Shown: positions 9,087 to 19,814 of the stretch, piece by piece
How the letters are laid out: each line of letters begins with the position of its first letter
Numbering within the stretch: position 1 is the stretch's first letter
Origin: Parachlorella kessleri
Taxonomy: Eukaryota; Chlorophyta; Trebouxiophyceae; Chlorellales; Chlorellaceae
Assembly: GCA_001598975.1 (NCBI GenBank)
Contig: BBXU01001240.1
Location: 1 to 64,000, forward strand
Direction: 5' to 3'
Length of the DNA stretch: 64,000 bases
Notes under the pieces: model-generated
What the model saw: only the letters and a program-made list of their open reading frames with translations
What the model was told of the DNA's origin: nothing
Database searches by the model: none
Program-made: the position numbers and the translations under genes

Positions 9087-12000
9087 CTACTCGCAGGGGG
9101 ATGTGGGCTGGGCCTCCGCCACAATGCGGTGCTGCAAACAGGCAGGGGCAGGCAGATGATATTGTCACATTGTCACGTGCAGGAACACCACTCCCCAGAA
9201 AGAGTCAACTAGGGCACATTGGGCAATCCCCACCACTGCAATGCCATGGGGCGGCCCCTGGGAGGACTGCACATCCTGCAAGCCTGGCCCTCACCAGCAC
9301 CCAGGCAGACATGTGCACCCCTGCAGCAACCTGGCATGCACAATTCTCCGATGCTCTTGCTCACACCAACAGTTCAGGCGGCTAGCAGGAGCAAGCACGA
9401 CCCGGCAACCAGACAGCGTGCGCATCTCACCTGGGTGCCCAGGTGCTCCTCCTGGCGCAGTCCGGTCTCCCTCTCCACACCCGTGTGGCGGGTCTCGGTC
9501 TGCAGCACAAGCAAGGCAGATTCAGTGCTCTGTGGTACACCATGTGTGCACCAGTCTGCCATCCATGGGGGGGTGGCAGCCACACCACCCCTCTTGGCAA
9601 GGTTTCCTCTACGGTGAGCGACAGCAGAGAACACCCATGCTAACCTTTCCCGCCGCCTGGAACCTCATCTTTCTCAAGTGAGCATATACCTCCACCACCC
9701 AACCACTGCTCACCACATACTCCTTCTCGATCGGCCGGTGCTCCTTCATCACTTGGGTAACCTCCTTCACCACCGGGCGGTCCTCAATCTGCACCATCGA
9801 GCAGGTGGGGGCCTCCCCAGATGTCACCACCTGTTGCCCGCTAGCGCTACGAAGACATCCCATCCGACAGCGAGGGCAAGCCATAAACACCAGATTATGT
9901 GGAGGATGTAGCGCCACAACCAGACCGCAGATGCTGCAGCACGGCCAGATCCACATAGCGCACACCAACAGGCGTCAAGCTAGCTTTTGTGCTATTTTCA
10001 TGGCAGTGGCCAAGCAGAGCGTCAATCTCCGCGCCACGGTCCCACCTTGGTGAAGTACTCCTCATTGTGCTCGGGTGCGCTAGGGGGAGTCACTCCCACC
10101 ACGCGGTCCTGCACACAACACACGCAGCAGGCCGGTGTCAGCTACGTATTAACGACTGCTGCTCACAGCTTGCCAAGAGACTACACAGAGGGTTACAGCC
10201 CCCTAGTAGTGCGAGATGACCAGGTGACCATGCTGATTAGTATTGCGAAGGTAAGGCAGCTGTCAGCCAACTGACAACCAATTGTGCAGCAGGCTGTCCC
10301 ACGCAGCTGTTGTGTGTCACTGCAGAGTGCCGCTCACCTGGGAGCCGACATGCTCCTCCTCCCGGCCCAGCGACTTCTCAACGCCGGTGGCACGGGTCTC
10401 AACCTGGAGCCAGGCACAACAGGCAAGGTGGGTTAGCGACCTTCTCTCACGCTATCAGTAGCTGCAGCTGCTACACATTCAAGATTTGTGTCGCCCAACA
10501 CCAACCTCCCTTAGAACAGCACCACGGCTGCAAGCGCCAATGACCTTCCGCCCCTTCCTAGCAACCCCGGAATGCCACGACACCCCCTTCCCAAGATTGC
10601 AAGGGAATCCCCACCGCCCACTACTCACCACATACTCCTTCTCCACCGGGCGGTGCTCCTTCATGAGGGTGGCACGCTCCTTCACAATGGGGCGATCCTC
10701 GGTCTGCACACACCCAGGATCAGGGAGGGTGTCAGGTTCACAGGCTTCAGTGTTCACGGAGACTTGAGACCTCCGTGCGCTGGTGCGCTGGCACCCTGGC
10801 CCGCTACTTGTGCGGACACAGCCAGCCTTCCTTCAACACATGGGCAAAATGGCAGGTAGCAGCTTGCTGCAGGGCTACTGCAAGGCGCAAGAGACTAAAG
10901 CAAGCAAGGACATCATATCCACAAGACCTACCCCTGCCTCACGGCCCGCTGCCAGGTATCAAGCACCTACCCTGTACCGGCGCAATGTAAGAAGATGGGC
11001 CCTGCCAACTCACCTTTGTATAGAACTCCTTGGCGTACAGCTCAGGGGCAGGGGCAGCCTCGGACACGATGCGGTGCTGCACACATGGAAAAGAAAAGCA
11101 GGATCAGACCGGCCCACATATGCCGCGCAGTGCGAATGTATCACTTGGGGCAACAACAGCAACAGACCGCCTACATTGTGAGCAAGTCCATGGGAATCCA
11201 TCAGTGGCAATCGTCACCTGGTCGAACGCTGCTCAAGCCCTGCTCACTGGGCAATCCCAGCGAACAGCAGCAAAGGGCCGTGTGAGTAGCCGGGCCCATC
11301 CCGCCACAGCCAACCACAGACTAAGGCCCCCCCCCCCCTCCCCCCAACCCGCACACACACCAAGCACCGCCAGGCACCCTCGCACCATCATGGGGTCCCA
11401 GGATCGGTGGAAGCACCACACCCTCGCTCACCTCTGAGCCCAGGTGCTCGTGCTCCACGCCGACCTGCTGCTCCACCCCGGTGGCGCGGGTCTCCACAAC
11501 GTACTCGCGCTCCACGGGCACGTGCTGCTTCATCACCGTCACGCGCTCCTTCATCACGGGGCGGTCCTCCACCTGCGCCACGCATGGAGGGGCGAGGCAG
11601 GAAGTGAGCACAGCCGCCGCGACATGGGCGAGAAGTACAAAGGTTGGGGACATGGGGCACCACCTGCTGGTAGGCGGAGTTGGTACGAACACCCTTGTCC
11701 GCCCCAGCTCACCCAGCCTTCTCCACATTTGTCGCAGTCCCTGTAATCCCTTGTGGTATACACCAACCACATGATGCAACCGCCAGCCAGCCAGCGGGGC
11801 AGCCAGCTGGGCGCCCACCCACCTTGGTGAAGAACTGCTGCCCGCACACCACCGGCTCGTGCGCCTGGTACACGGCGCCAGTGGTCTCCACGCCGGTGGT
11901 GGCCACGCCCGCCACGGGCGCGGTGGTGCCATAGCCGGCGGCGGTGGTGCCGCGCGCGCCCGACACGCCGCTGGCGGTGCTGGTGGTGGACAAGCTGCGG

Positions 12001-13838
12001 TCCTCCAGGGAGGTGGCGGCCAGGCCGGAGGTCACACCGCCCACTGCGGCAGTCTGCAAAAGCGGGACAGGCAGGGGGTGGGGTGGGTGGGTGGGTGGGG
12101 GCGGTGTCGGGGGGGGGGCACCCCACTGTCGGTCAAGGACTTTTTAAATTGGAAATGCAAGTGACACGGGTGGGTCAAAAGCAGTGTGGCGGGTGCCAGC
12201 TGCGTCGAAAAGCAGGCAGTAGAAAGGAGGAACAAGCTGCAGGGACATTGGCCAAGTGTCGGGGCCCGCAACTCCCCAAGGATTGCGCTGTCGCTCACAG
12301 CGGGTTTACACCTACTGTACTACCTAACAAGTGGTAAGGCCTTCAGGCAGGAATACCCCCTCCACACCCCCGGAAAGGCACGAACATGCCGACTGCTCCC
12401 ACTAATCTATGTACTATGGTTTCCTTGACGGACCCCCCTCCCTACCATTCCCTACCTCTCACCTCGTAGCCAGCGCCAGTGCCAGTAGTGGTGCTGGTGG
12501 TGCTGAGGCCAGTCTCTGTGCCCGTGGTGGCGGTGCCCAGGCCTGCACCGTCCTCGGAGCGCAGGGACACCCAGATCTCGCCCGCCTCCTTGGTGCCGGT
12601 GCGGGAGGTGAGGGGCACGCGGGTCTCCAGCTTGCCCTCCATGAACACCTGCAGGCAGACAGCAAGTGGCAGACACTATGTGAATGGGGAACCACAGCTT
12701 GTGGGGGGCACCTGGGGTAGACAGCTTGCCCTAAGTCAACATGGCCACACCAGCTATGATAATGGTGATGCAGCTATGCGGTGATTGTGAATCGAAAGGC
12801 AAGACTCCTGAGTCTAATCTTTCTTGCAACATCCTCGCGCCCAGCACCCTTGATACAGGCCACCCGTGCGCCCCCCGCTCAGCCTGACCTGGCGCATGGA
12901 GAGGGAGCCGGTGCCCATGAGGGAGTCCTTCCTCAGGCGGTTGTGGTCGTACACATTGAACTCGATCACATCATCGGGCGCCACGTTGTTGAAAGCAAAG
13001 CTGCACCGCCAGCAGGGCACCAGCACGCATCATCAGACCTTGACATCACGCCCCATTAGCTGCCCAGCTGCCGCCGCCACTAGAAGGGTGTTCAACAATG
13101 CATGCGGGCAGCAACTTTGGTAATGGCTCGCACACTGGCAACCCTCCTTGCTCAGGCAGTCCTAAGGCACTGATATACGACGCCTCGGTCTCACCTCTCG
13201 TCCCACACGGCGTGATCGCCGGCGTTCTTCACAAAATTGGTCTGGATCTCCGCATCCGCCACCTTGATCTCCTGCACTCAGTCCAGCGCAAGCCTGATCA
13301 GAGCTCTACCTCCACCGCTGGGACCTGCCTATAGACTGGGCCGTGGCGATATATGACCAGCTGCAGCACGGCTTCGGCACCTACCAGCAACCCAGCAATG
13401 CCGAGCATACCCTACCGCAAGCCAGGTTTACAGCACTGCACAGAAGCTTGAAGGCACCGAGTCACCAGACTTACACAGTAGGGGTCTGCCTTGCCGATCC
13501 ACCTGCAGCATGCCAGCAATACCCACGCACTCAGTCTTGTCAAGTCCATAAGACAGGGGTCACAAGCAGGGTCTTGCCAAGCAAGACTGCCAGCCTGCTC
13601 TGCTTGATTAGCAGCGCAGAAAGGGGGTTAGCATCAGTAAAGGCTCCCAATCCGGGGATATCATTGCCAGAGTGGGCATGGCTGATGACACTCACGTCTT
13701 GTCCAGTAGGGAGTGGGCCGACTTTACGGTTACGACCACCTTGCCATACATTCCTGCAGTCCCTGCGGTCCCAGCGGTGCTTCCAAGGCCGCTGGTGGCG
13801 CTAGTAGTCCCCAGGTTGGAGGTGGTGCTAGTGGCCAT
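9087..13838 (-). CDS. C2-domain protein with three tandem ~68-residue charged repeats
   Basis: Fourteen exons on the minus strand: 13838-13696, 13502-13475 (28 nt), 13271-13195, 13000-12889, 12648-12463, 12053-11823, 11572-11432, 11076-11014, 10703-10629, 10403-10338, 10108-10046, 9788-9714, 9499-9431 and 9131-9087. They close into 457 residues. Residues ~30-125 are a C2 domain: GKVVVTVKSAHSLLDKT, the Ca-loop-like GKADPYC, VKNAGDHAVWDE, then VIEFNVYDHNRLRKDSLMG. C2 domains bind membrane lipids, often with calcium. A Thr/Ser/Gly/Ala-rich linker follows. From ~260 come three repeats with the core DRPxxKExxTxMKEHRPxEK, then EYVxETRxTGVE and EHxG. The repeats recall the charged segments of YsnF/DUF2382 stress proteins, but I cannot assign them to that family. 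No transit peptide or membrane span is evident. Function unknown; a membrane-docked stress or structural protein is an inference. Confidence 0.8.
9431..11572 (-). repeat. Tandem coding repeats made of phase-0 exon modules
   Basis: Each repeat is encoded by a 75-nt exon (DRP...EKEYV), a 66-nt exon (VETRATGVE...G) and a 63-nt exon ending in FTK or YTK. Unit 2 is 10703-10629, 10403-10338, 10108-10046. Unit 3 is 9788-9714, 9499-9431 (69 nt) and the shortened last exon 9131-9087. Unit 1 has the first two modules fused in one 141-nt exon (11572-11432, 75 + 66), followed by 11076-11014. Exon 12053-11823 ends in FFTK and so carries the tail of an older unit. Every boundary is phase 0. Confidence 0.8.
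11327..11347 (+). repeat. Poly-C tract in an intron
   Basis: Twelve C residues, one T and further C residues, inside the intron between 11432 and 11076 of the C2-repeat gene. Simple-sequence tract; read quality is often poor in such tracts. Confidence 0.7.
12073..12118 (+). repeat. G-rich tract with quadruplex potential, in an intron
   Basis: Runs of three to ten G separated by T or C (gggtgggtgggtgggggcgg and more) lie just upstream of exon 12053-11823 of the C2-repeat gene. On the transcribed RNA the tract is C-rich and acts as part of the pyrimidine tract before the acceptor. The plus strand could form a G-quadruplex. Confidence 0.55.
12145..12241 (+). repeat. Dispersed repeat family R2, copy a
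   Basis: About 97 bases closely matching 48921-49023. Both contain gtggcgggtgccagctgcg followed by aaaagcaggcag, gaaagg and acaagctgca, and both begin with a taaa/ggaaatgca segment. It lies in an intron of the C2-repeat gene. A shorter related piece is at 14211-14250. Non-coding. Confidence 0.75.
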
Positions 13839-15183
13839 GATGACGACGATCGGTTGCTGCTCGTGCTTTATGCTAGTACACGGAGTTGATTGGTCCGGGC
13901 TACAACAGTGAATGGAAAATTTAGTGCGTCCAGCTCAACATGGGGTCCTTTGTGTTGCGCACGGGAGGGAAGGAGCCTAGCCGGCGTGCCTTCGGAGCAG
14001 CTTCAACGCAACGCCTTCCTCAGATCCGCTGCAACACGACACGGCAACCAGGGCATGACTGTGGCTCCTGACGTTTGATTGCGAAGTGAAGATGCGATTC
14101 TTGTGGCGTGACACCCTGGGCTGTGCATGAACAGGCACCACGAGGCGCGTGCGCCTTGAGGTGAGCGCGGGTTGGCACTCATCTCTCTGGCGTGAATGTA
14201 TATGCCTGACATGAATGCACATGACGAGAAGGGGTCAGATAGCAGTGTGTTTCACAACCCCGAGCCAAGGTGCCTCATCGAAGGAAGGACCGCAGGCTGC
14301 GGTCCGCTGCTGCGGTGCCGCCGCCAACAGCAGGGCACAAATGAGCATCGTTAGGGTTTGTAGTTTGATCAATGCTGTGGTCGTAAAGCTTGTCACTTGT
14401 AGCTGGCTGGCGCAGCAAGGGATGATGGTTGCTCTCCACCGCAAGTAAGGACCAGTGGGCTCGTCCACTGGCCTCCTCCAGCTTGCCCTGCCTGGAGGGT
14501 CTATCGCCAAGCTCGGATCCTTCAAAATAGAACGCACTCCTTGGCAGTTAGCAGCATACACAGTGGCCATACTGCAGCCACAGGAAGCATTCGACCCGCC
14601 AGGCTGGAGATGCCCCTGCAGGCCTGCCATCATCTTGTGTGCCTTAAAACCCAAGGCAGGTCTGCCAAGAAGTCCATACAGACCGATTCCACCGCGGTTG
14701 CTTAGGAGCTAAGCAGCTAGCCACAGATCTGTGCACTGCTACGCTTTTCCGTCAGGGCAACTCTACCAACCTGGTGTCCTCCCTAGGCCAGTTGCCCACC
14801 CAGCGCCCCAAGCTGTGCCCCTTATCAAAAGCCAGGGCTGGTGATGGGATAGAGGAGCCCATGGCCCACTGCTGCCGTCATGCCTGGCGGCTGTGCTGGC
14901 GAGAGCACTCTCCTCGGTAAGGTATGACTGCTGCTCGGCAGTCGCCGACACCAACGGCAAGGTCTATTCAACCGCGGTTAACCGGCATGTAGGCTCGGTG
15001 GAAGGAAAGTTGCAACCTGTGGACGCGCAGAGCCGCCAGCAACCTGGCATTCTCACTCTTCCCGGGCGCCATGACTCAGCCATTTGACTTCCCTGTAACC
15101 GGACGCTTGTATCCCATGGGACCTTCGCTTGCAGTCGTGCATTTTGCTGTTTCTTGTAAGCGGTTTCTTTAGCCAACTGCACA
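13839..15183. other. Divergent intergenic region with a partial R2 repeat
   Basis: Holds the 5' regions of the C2-repeat gene (-) and phenylalanine hydroxylase (+), 1.3 kb apart. A fragment resembling family R2 (gaaatgca-like start, then aaggggtcagatagcagtgt) is at 14211-14250. The frame at 14893-15087 could be an untranslated leader or chance. No other feature was recognised. Confidence 0.45.
14211..14250 (+). repeat. Dispersed repeat family R2, partial copy
   Basis: About 40 bases resemble the first part of the R2 copy at 48921: gaatgcacatgacgagaagg then ggtcagatagcagtgtg, against gaaatgcacgtaacaggaag then gggtcagacagcagtgtg. The second half of the repeat is absent. Confidence 0.55.
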
Positions 15184-17642
15184 ATGACAGCTCTCTTCTC
15201 CCTGTCATGTCCCCAGACACGGCGTCGCGTTGGGCTGGCTCGGAGAGGCTCAGAAGTCTCTGCAGCTTACGTCAAACCGCACTCAGGCCACCGGATACGT
15301 CTACCAGCTCTTGCCGCAGCAGGTAACAACAGTGATCACAGTTAACCATTGGGCAGGCTCGTCTTTCTGGCGAGTTCGTCAGTCCAGCTCGGACAGGAGT
15401 TACCAGTTGCTGGGTCTAACGCAGGAGCTGCAGCCAGTCCGCCTGTTGAAGAGGTGCCTGCAGTAAGGATACCCAGGTCCTTGGCAGAGGTTGATAATGG
15501 TGGGTTTGTTCATTGCCGAACAGTGCTATTGTGCTCTCGCGTGGCCCAGGCACAGCTTCCACTGCTTTGAGGGGCACAAGTCTGCCTGCAAGGAAGGGGT
15601 AGTAGGGCACCCTCTTGTGAGAGACCGCTACTGCTTAGCATTTTTCAAGACTGGCACCGGTGGGTTTGCAGGCCAGATCCTGGGGTTTGGCGCCGACCTC
15701 AGCAAGGATCACCCCGGGTTTGCGGATCCCGACTACAAGCAGCGCCGAGTGGACATCTGCAACCTAGCCCGCAGCCATGTTATGTGAGCGTTTCTGGGCG
15801 AGGTGTCGCTGTGCGGCCCACCGGCGGAGCTGTGCAGTTATGCAGCAGCAAGTGGTCGCTGTGAGGGCTTATGCAGCAGAAACTCATCATGATGGCCTTT
15901 ATTGTCATGCCAACCATGCCGCGCTCTTCACTTGAGGAGGGTCTACCCTCGCCACCCCTGGTGAAAGTCTGACAGTTAGCGGCAGCTGCTGCCACAGGCT
16001 GACCATGGGTCAGCCCAGACGCTGGGACACAGCCACCTGAGGTCCTGGTTGTGCTGCTCTGCTAAATTGGTTGCCGGATTGGTTGCAGCGGCCACCCCAT
16101 CCCTCGGGTCGAGTACAGTCGCCAGGAGGTGGAGGTGTGGGGAGCGGTGCTGCGGGAGCTACAGGGGCTGTACCCGGCCCATGCCTGCCGCGAGTTCTTG
16201 CGGTGCTTCCCCATGTTTGACTTCCGGGAGGACGAGATACCGCAGCTGGAGGATCTCAGCCAGATACTGCAGCGCACCACCGGCTGGCAGATCCGGCCCG
16301 TGGCAGGTGGGTTAGGGCGTGTGTGCTGCATCCAACTGCAGAGGCAGGTACCTTTTTAAAGCTGGGGCCGCCAGTTTACGGTTGCTATAGAACTGTTGAG
16401 GTGTGCTTGCTGGCTAGAGCTACTGTGGTGAAGAGGATTGGGTATACTTGGTCTTTTGGTCGCAGGCTAGTGTACTGCCCAGTCCCTTCAAGCCCAGCTG
16501 CCTTTGTAACGAGTCCTATCTCTCTCATGCGCTCGCGCCAAAGTGCGCCCACTTTGTGCCAACAGGCCAAGTGCGCCCACTTTGTCCCTCCAGGCTTGCT
16601 GCACCCGCGCGACTTCTTGAACGGCCTGGCCTTCAAGACCTTCCACTCCACCCAGTACATGCGGCACCACAGCCGGCCTAGCTACACACCGGAGCCGGAC
16701 GTGTGTCATGAGCTGCTGGGCCACGTCCCCATGCTGGCGGACCCGGCCTTCTGCGACCTGGTGCACGCAATCGGAGTGGCATCACTGGGGGCAGACGAGA
16801 AGCAGATCTGGCACCTCACCAAATGCTACTGTAAGTACTGCCAGCTGTGCATTACCACTGTGTGCCTTCCGGCGTAAGGTGGCTGGGCCGTGTGTGGACT
16901 CCTGCACACGTGGGTCCCTCCTGGTTTGTGTGGTTTGACGGCCCTCTGTGCTGAGGCACCTATCTACTCGTGCGGGTCAGTGGTCAAAGCTTTTTGGTCG
17001 AAACTGTTGGGAAGCATGGGTGACGTGGGTCCTGCTACCTGCCTGCAGGGTATACCGTGGAGTTTGGAGTTGTGAGGGAGGGGGACAGCATCAAGGCATT
17101 TGGTGCGGGCGTGCTGAGCAGCTTTGGCGAGCTGCAGCATATGGCGGAGGGCAGGGCTAAGCTGCTACCTTTTGACCCCTTCCAGCCGCAGCCCAAGATG
17201 TCCTACAAGGACGGGTGAGGTCTTGGCTCGCTGTGGTGGGTCATCCCTTGTGGATGCTCTGTGGGATTGCTTTCCTGCTGGCGCCTGGGGCGGCAGCAGC
17301 CTGGGAAGGGACAGACCTGGCCATCTAGGCCTAGTTGTTTAGACAAGACGGCAGCTGTTGACTGTTGGGAAAAGGTGTCGCTTCGCCTGGCCGGCACCTC
17401 GGTCTAATCGAACCGGCTTTGCAAGCAGCCGTGCAAGTCATCTCCACGCCAGACGGTTAAGTGCTTCGAGGTGCGACGCAAACAGTAGGATGTCATGTGC
17501 TTGCCCTGTATGCAGGTATCAATCGCAGTACTTTGTGCTGGATAGCTTTGAAGACGGCGCTAGGAAGCTGCGAGAGTATTGTACTACCCTCCACACAGCC
17601 CTGCCAGACGATGTGAAGCGGGCCGTGGGGCTGCACGCATGA
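15184..17642 (+). CDS. PAH: Phenylalanine 4-monooxygenase (aromatic amino acid hydroxylase), plastid-type
   Basis: Converts phenylalanine to tyrosine with O2 and a pterin (in plants and algae a folate-type) cofactor at a mononuclear iron. Exons 15184-15322, 15425-15462, 15677-15783, 16089-16306, 16594-16830, 17049-17214 and 17516-17642 join to 343 residues. The leader [20 protein letters not shown] plus ~40 residues is Arg/Ala-rich and acid-poor, fitting a plastid transit peptide. The catalytic domain starts at [15 protein letters not shown] and includes [30 protein letters not shown] and [13 protein letters not shown]. Iron ligands are His206 and His211 in [12 protein letters not shown] and Glu251 in WYTVEFG, with the 5- and 40-residue spacing of human PAH. 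No ACT regulatory domain is present. Exon 3 must use the acceptor at 15676, not the more obvious tgcag at 15670, to keep frame. Confidence 0.93.
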
Positions 17643-17714
17643 GCACTGTGGTGCCTGCTGTAAGGGTGCGCCTGCTGGTGTGAGCTGGGGAGGGCTGTAC
17701 GTAGGATTTAGTAG

Positions 17715-17719
17715 TGTAA
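17715..17719 (+). terminator. TGTAA polyadenylation signal of PAH
   Basis: TGTAA lies 73 bases after the PAH stop codon, a normal distance for a chlorophyte poly(A) signal. Confidence 0.45.
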
Positions 17720-17850
17720 GTACGCGACCTGGGCGTCCTTGATAGGTCTTTCCTTGTGTTTGTGGGACACGTTAGGAACAGGGGTGTAGAGTATTGGGCA
17801 CTTGAAAGAAATGGACCTCTCCCAAGTATGCTGCTGTGTGGTGCGCGGCC

Positions 17851-17867
17851 GGGGGGGGGGGGGGGGG
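17851..17867 (+). repeat. Poly-G tract (17 G)
   Basis: Seventeen consecutive G residues in the PAH 3' flank. A second run of 13 G is at 18555-18567. Both lie in the gap between convergent genes. Confidence 0.7.
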
Positions 17868-18846
17868 CAGAGTTGCAACCCTACTTTGAGATGGTGATGC
17901 TTACGATATCAGTGACAAACTCGCACTCATGCAGTCTTTATGTTGTACAAGTTTGGGCAATCTGATGTACCAAGGGCAAGGCTGGATTGCCTTTTTCATG
18001 TTGGGCCAATGTGATATGTCTGGAACTATACGGGCCCATGATACGCGTGGTGTGTTTTGCTGATGTTTTGACCGCTGTTCTTGCGTCTGACCATAGATAT
18101 ATGATACCCCGGCAGCCTCTCCTTCGGGTTACAAGTACTCCCTAGGTGCACATGGCGATAGGAGGGGTGCCGGCTCCGAGGCTGCAGCTCAGGTTGTTAA
18201 TGTGCTGACGGGGCAGGTTATCTGATCATAGAGATGATACCGCTGTGATCAGACAGTGCTGGCTGCAAGGCTTTCTCTCGTCAGCTTGTAGCTTGCCTTA
18301 AACGATGCATGAACGACCGGGCGTTATGGATTTAACTAACACTCTACGGGGAGTCGCCTGTCAAATGCCGTTACAGTGTGTGTTTGGTCAGCACAGTAAC
18401 TTCAGTAGGGTTGAAGTCAGGTGATGGTGCCATGCACGTCCATAGTGTTTGTGGCTATGGGAAATCAACCGGGCATTTCCCTCAATGTTAACAGAGCCAG
18501 TGCGCCCTGAGAGTGTTAGACACTGCTTGCACAGTATGAGCGTTGCTAAAGAGAGGGGGGGGGGGGGCGGTCCTGCTAGCTGCGAGATGGTGAAGGTAAG
18601 ATGCAAGAAATTGGTGTCCTAGGCCCACTGATATGTAGACAGAGCACCGACAATCTATCAGTTGCACACTAGCGGAACACTTCCTGTTCCCTTAGTATGA
18701 CAGGATCACAAGCAGGATGGCTGGTGCCACTGCCCCCACGATCTAGCTGGACTAACCTAGCATTTGTACGCTGATACAAAGGGAAACCAAGAGAACCATC
18801 CCTGCTCCTATGGTCTAAGGAGACACACTAAAACATGCTGTGAACT

Positions 18847-19814
18847 TCATGCTCTCTTAAAGCGATATCTGCTGGCCTTCAGTGCGGCAACCTCTGGCGT
18901 GAGAGCCGCCAGAGAGTTGATGGCCTGCATGCTGACCAGGTAGAACAAGAGCGGGGCAACAGGCAGCCATAGCAGGCGCCATACACCTTCCTGCAGCAGG
19001 CAGCAGACTTGTGTCTGGACTGGGAGCTGCTGACTGAGGCTGTGCACACTTATTTATCACTTGCCAGGTTCGACACTTTCGTCCTGCCCCAAACTTCAAG
19101 CCTGGCAGTATGGCTTGTGCGTCAGGGACGTATATCTAGATGACAAGAGCAACACAGTGCCAGGTGCTCAGCAACTCACCGCCCCAACGCTGCGGCAAAC
19201 TCTGAACACTGCGGTACCCCAGAACAGCCCTTCAAGCATTGCCAGGGTGGCGGACAGCTGGAGGAGCTGCTTCCAAAGCCGCTGTGGCTGGTCCTGCTGG
19301 AATAGCAGCACAGCAGCTGTGGCAAGCAGGACTGAAGCGCCGCCACCTAGCTCCCCTGCCACTACTGCTGCCTCTCTGAGGTGGCCAACGAACGCAAAGT
19401 GATGCCGGGTCCCATAGGGTGACACCACCTGCAGGACAGATGAGCCGCATAGCTGTCAGCAGATTTAAGCGGGTGTTTAGCTGGCGGAATATGCATAGTA
19501 CCATCCTGCCTTACCTGGTGGACAGCAAATAGGAGGTATATGGCTGCAAGGAAGACCCCAAGGAAGCCCAACAGCTGCTTCACATATCGCTGCTGCCGAG
19601 CGCCTTCTCGTTCCAGCTGCTCTATAACCTGCACAGAGAAGCTAAGGAGGTTGCTCCCCTCGAGCCATCCTCAGTGTCATACATTTGTAAAGGTCCGTCA
19701 GCTTGCCCTCCTCATTAAGTTAAGAACCTTCGGACCACGGCCGCAAGGACCTCACTGAGTCATGTGGCGGACACTCACCTCTTCCTGCTCCTCCTCCTCT
19801 AGGTAGTCTTCATC
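18847..19814 (-). CDS. Unknown polytopic membrane protein, C-terminal 180 residues
   Basis: Four exons in phase 0 on the minus strand: 19814-19779 (DEDYLEEEEQEE), 19628-19515, 19428-19180 and 18990-18847, ending in TGA. The N-terminal exon is missing from this model: an in-frame stop precedes 19814, so at least one upstream exon must lie above it, probably within 19830-20390. After the acidic segment and the basic VIEQLEREGARQQRYVKQLL come about four hydrophobic segments: GFLGVFLAAIYLLFAVH, SVLLATAAVLL, LAMLEGLFWGTAVF and LLWLPVAPLLFYLVSMQAI. A SPYGTRHHFAFVGHL loop sits after the first. The short basic tail is ASRYRFKRA. Plant genomes contain small transmembrane proteins with a similar RHH loop, but I cannot name a family. 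The all-phase-0 structure and preserved hydrophobicity support a real gene. Confidence 0.6.

Larger units (their letters stand above)
17643..18846. other. Convergent 3' region with poly-G tracts
   Basis: Lies between the ends of PAH (+) and the unknown membrane protein gene (-). A TGTAA element at 17715-17719 is a plausible PAH poly(A) signal. Runs of 17 G (17851-17867) and 13 G (18555-18567) are present. No gene was recognised. Confidence 0.5.

Noticed and set aside
14893..15087. Frame with NGKVYSTAVNRHVGSVEG upstream of PAH
   Set aside because: Considered as an N-terminal PAH exon, but no donor keeps phase and the start at 15184 already gives a complete transit peptide and a closed frame.
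15217..15322. Alternative frame [17 protein letters not shown] in PAH exon 1
   Set aside because: Attractive by eye, but it cannot be joined in phase to the next exons; the Arg-rich frame can.
17851..18567. Poly-G runs as signs of a functional element
   Set aside because: They are isolated homopolymers of the kind seen elsewhere in this window and may vary in length or be sequencing artefacts.
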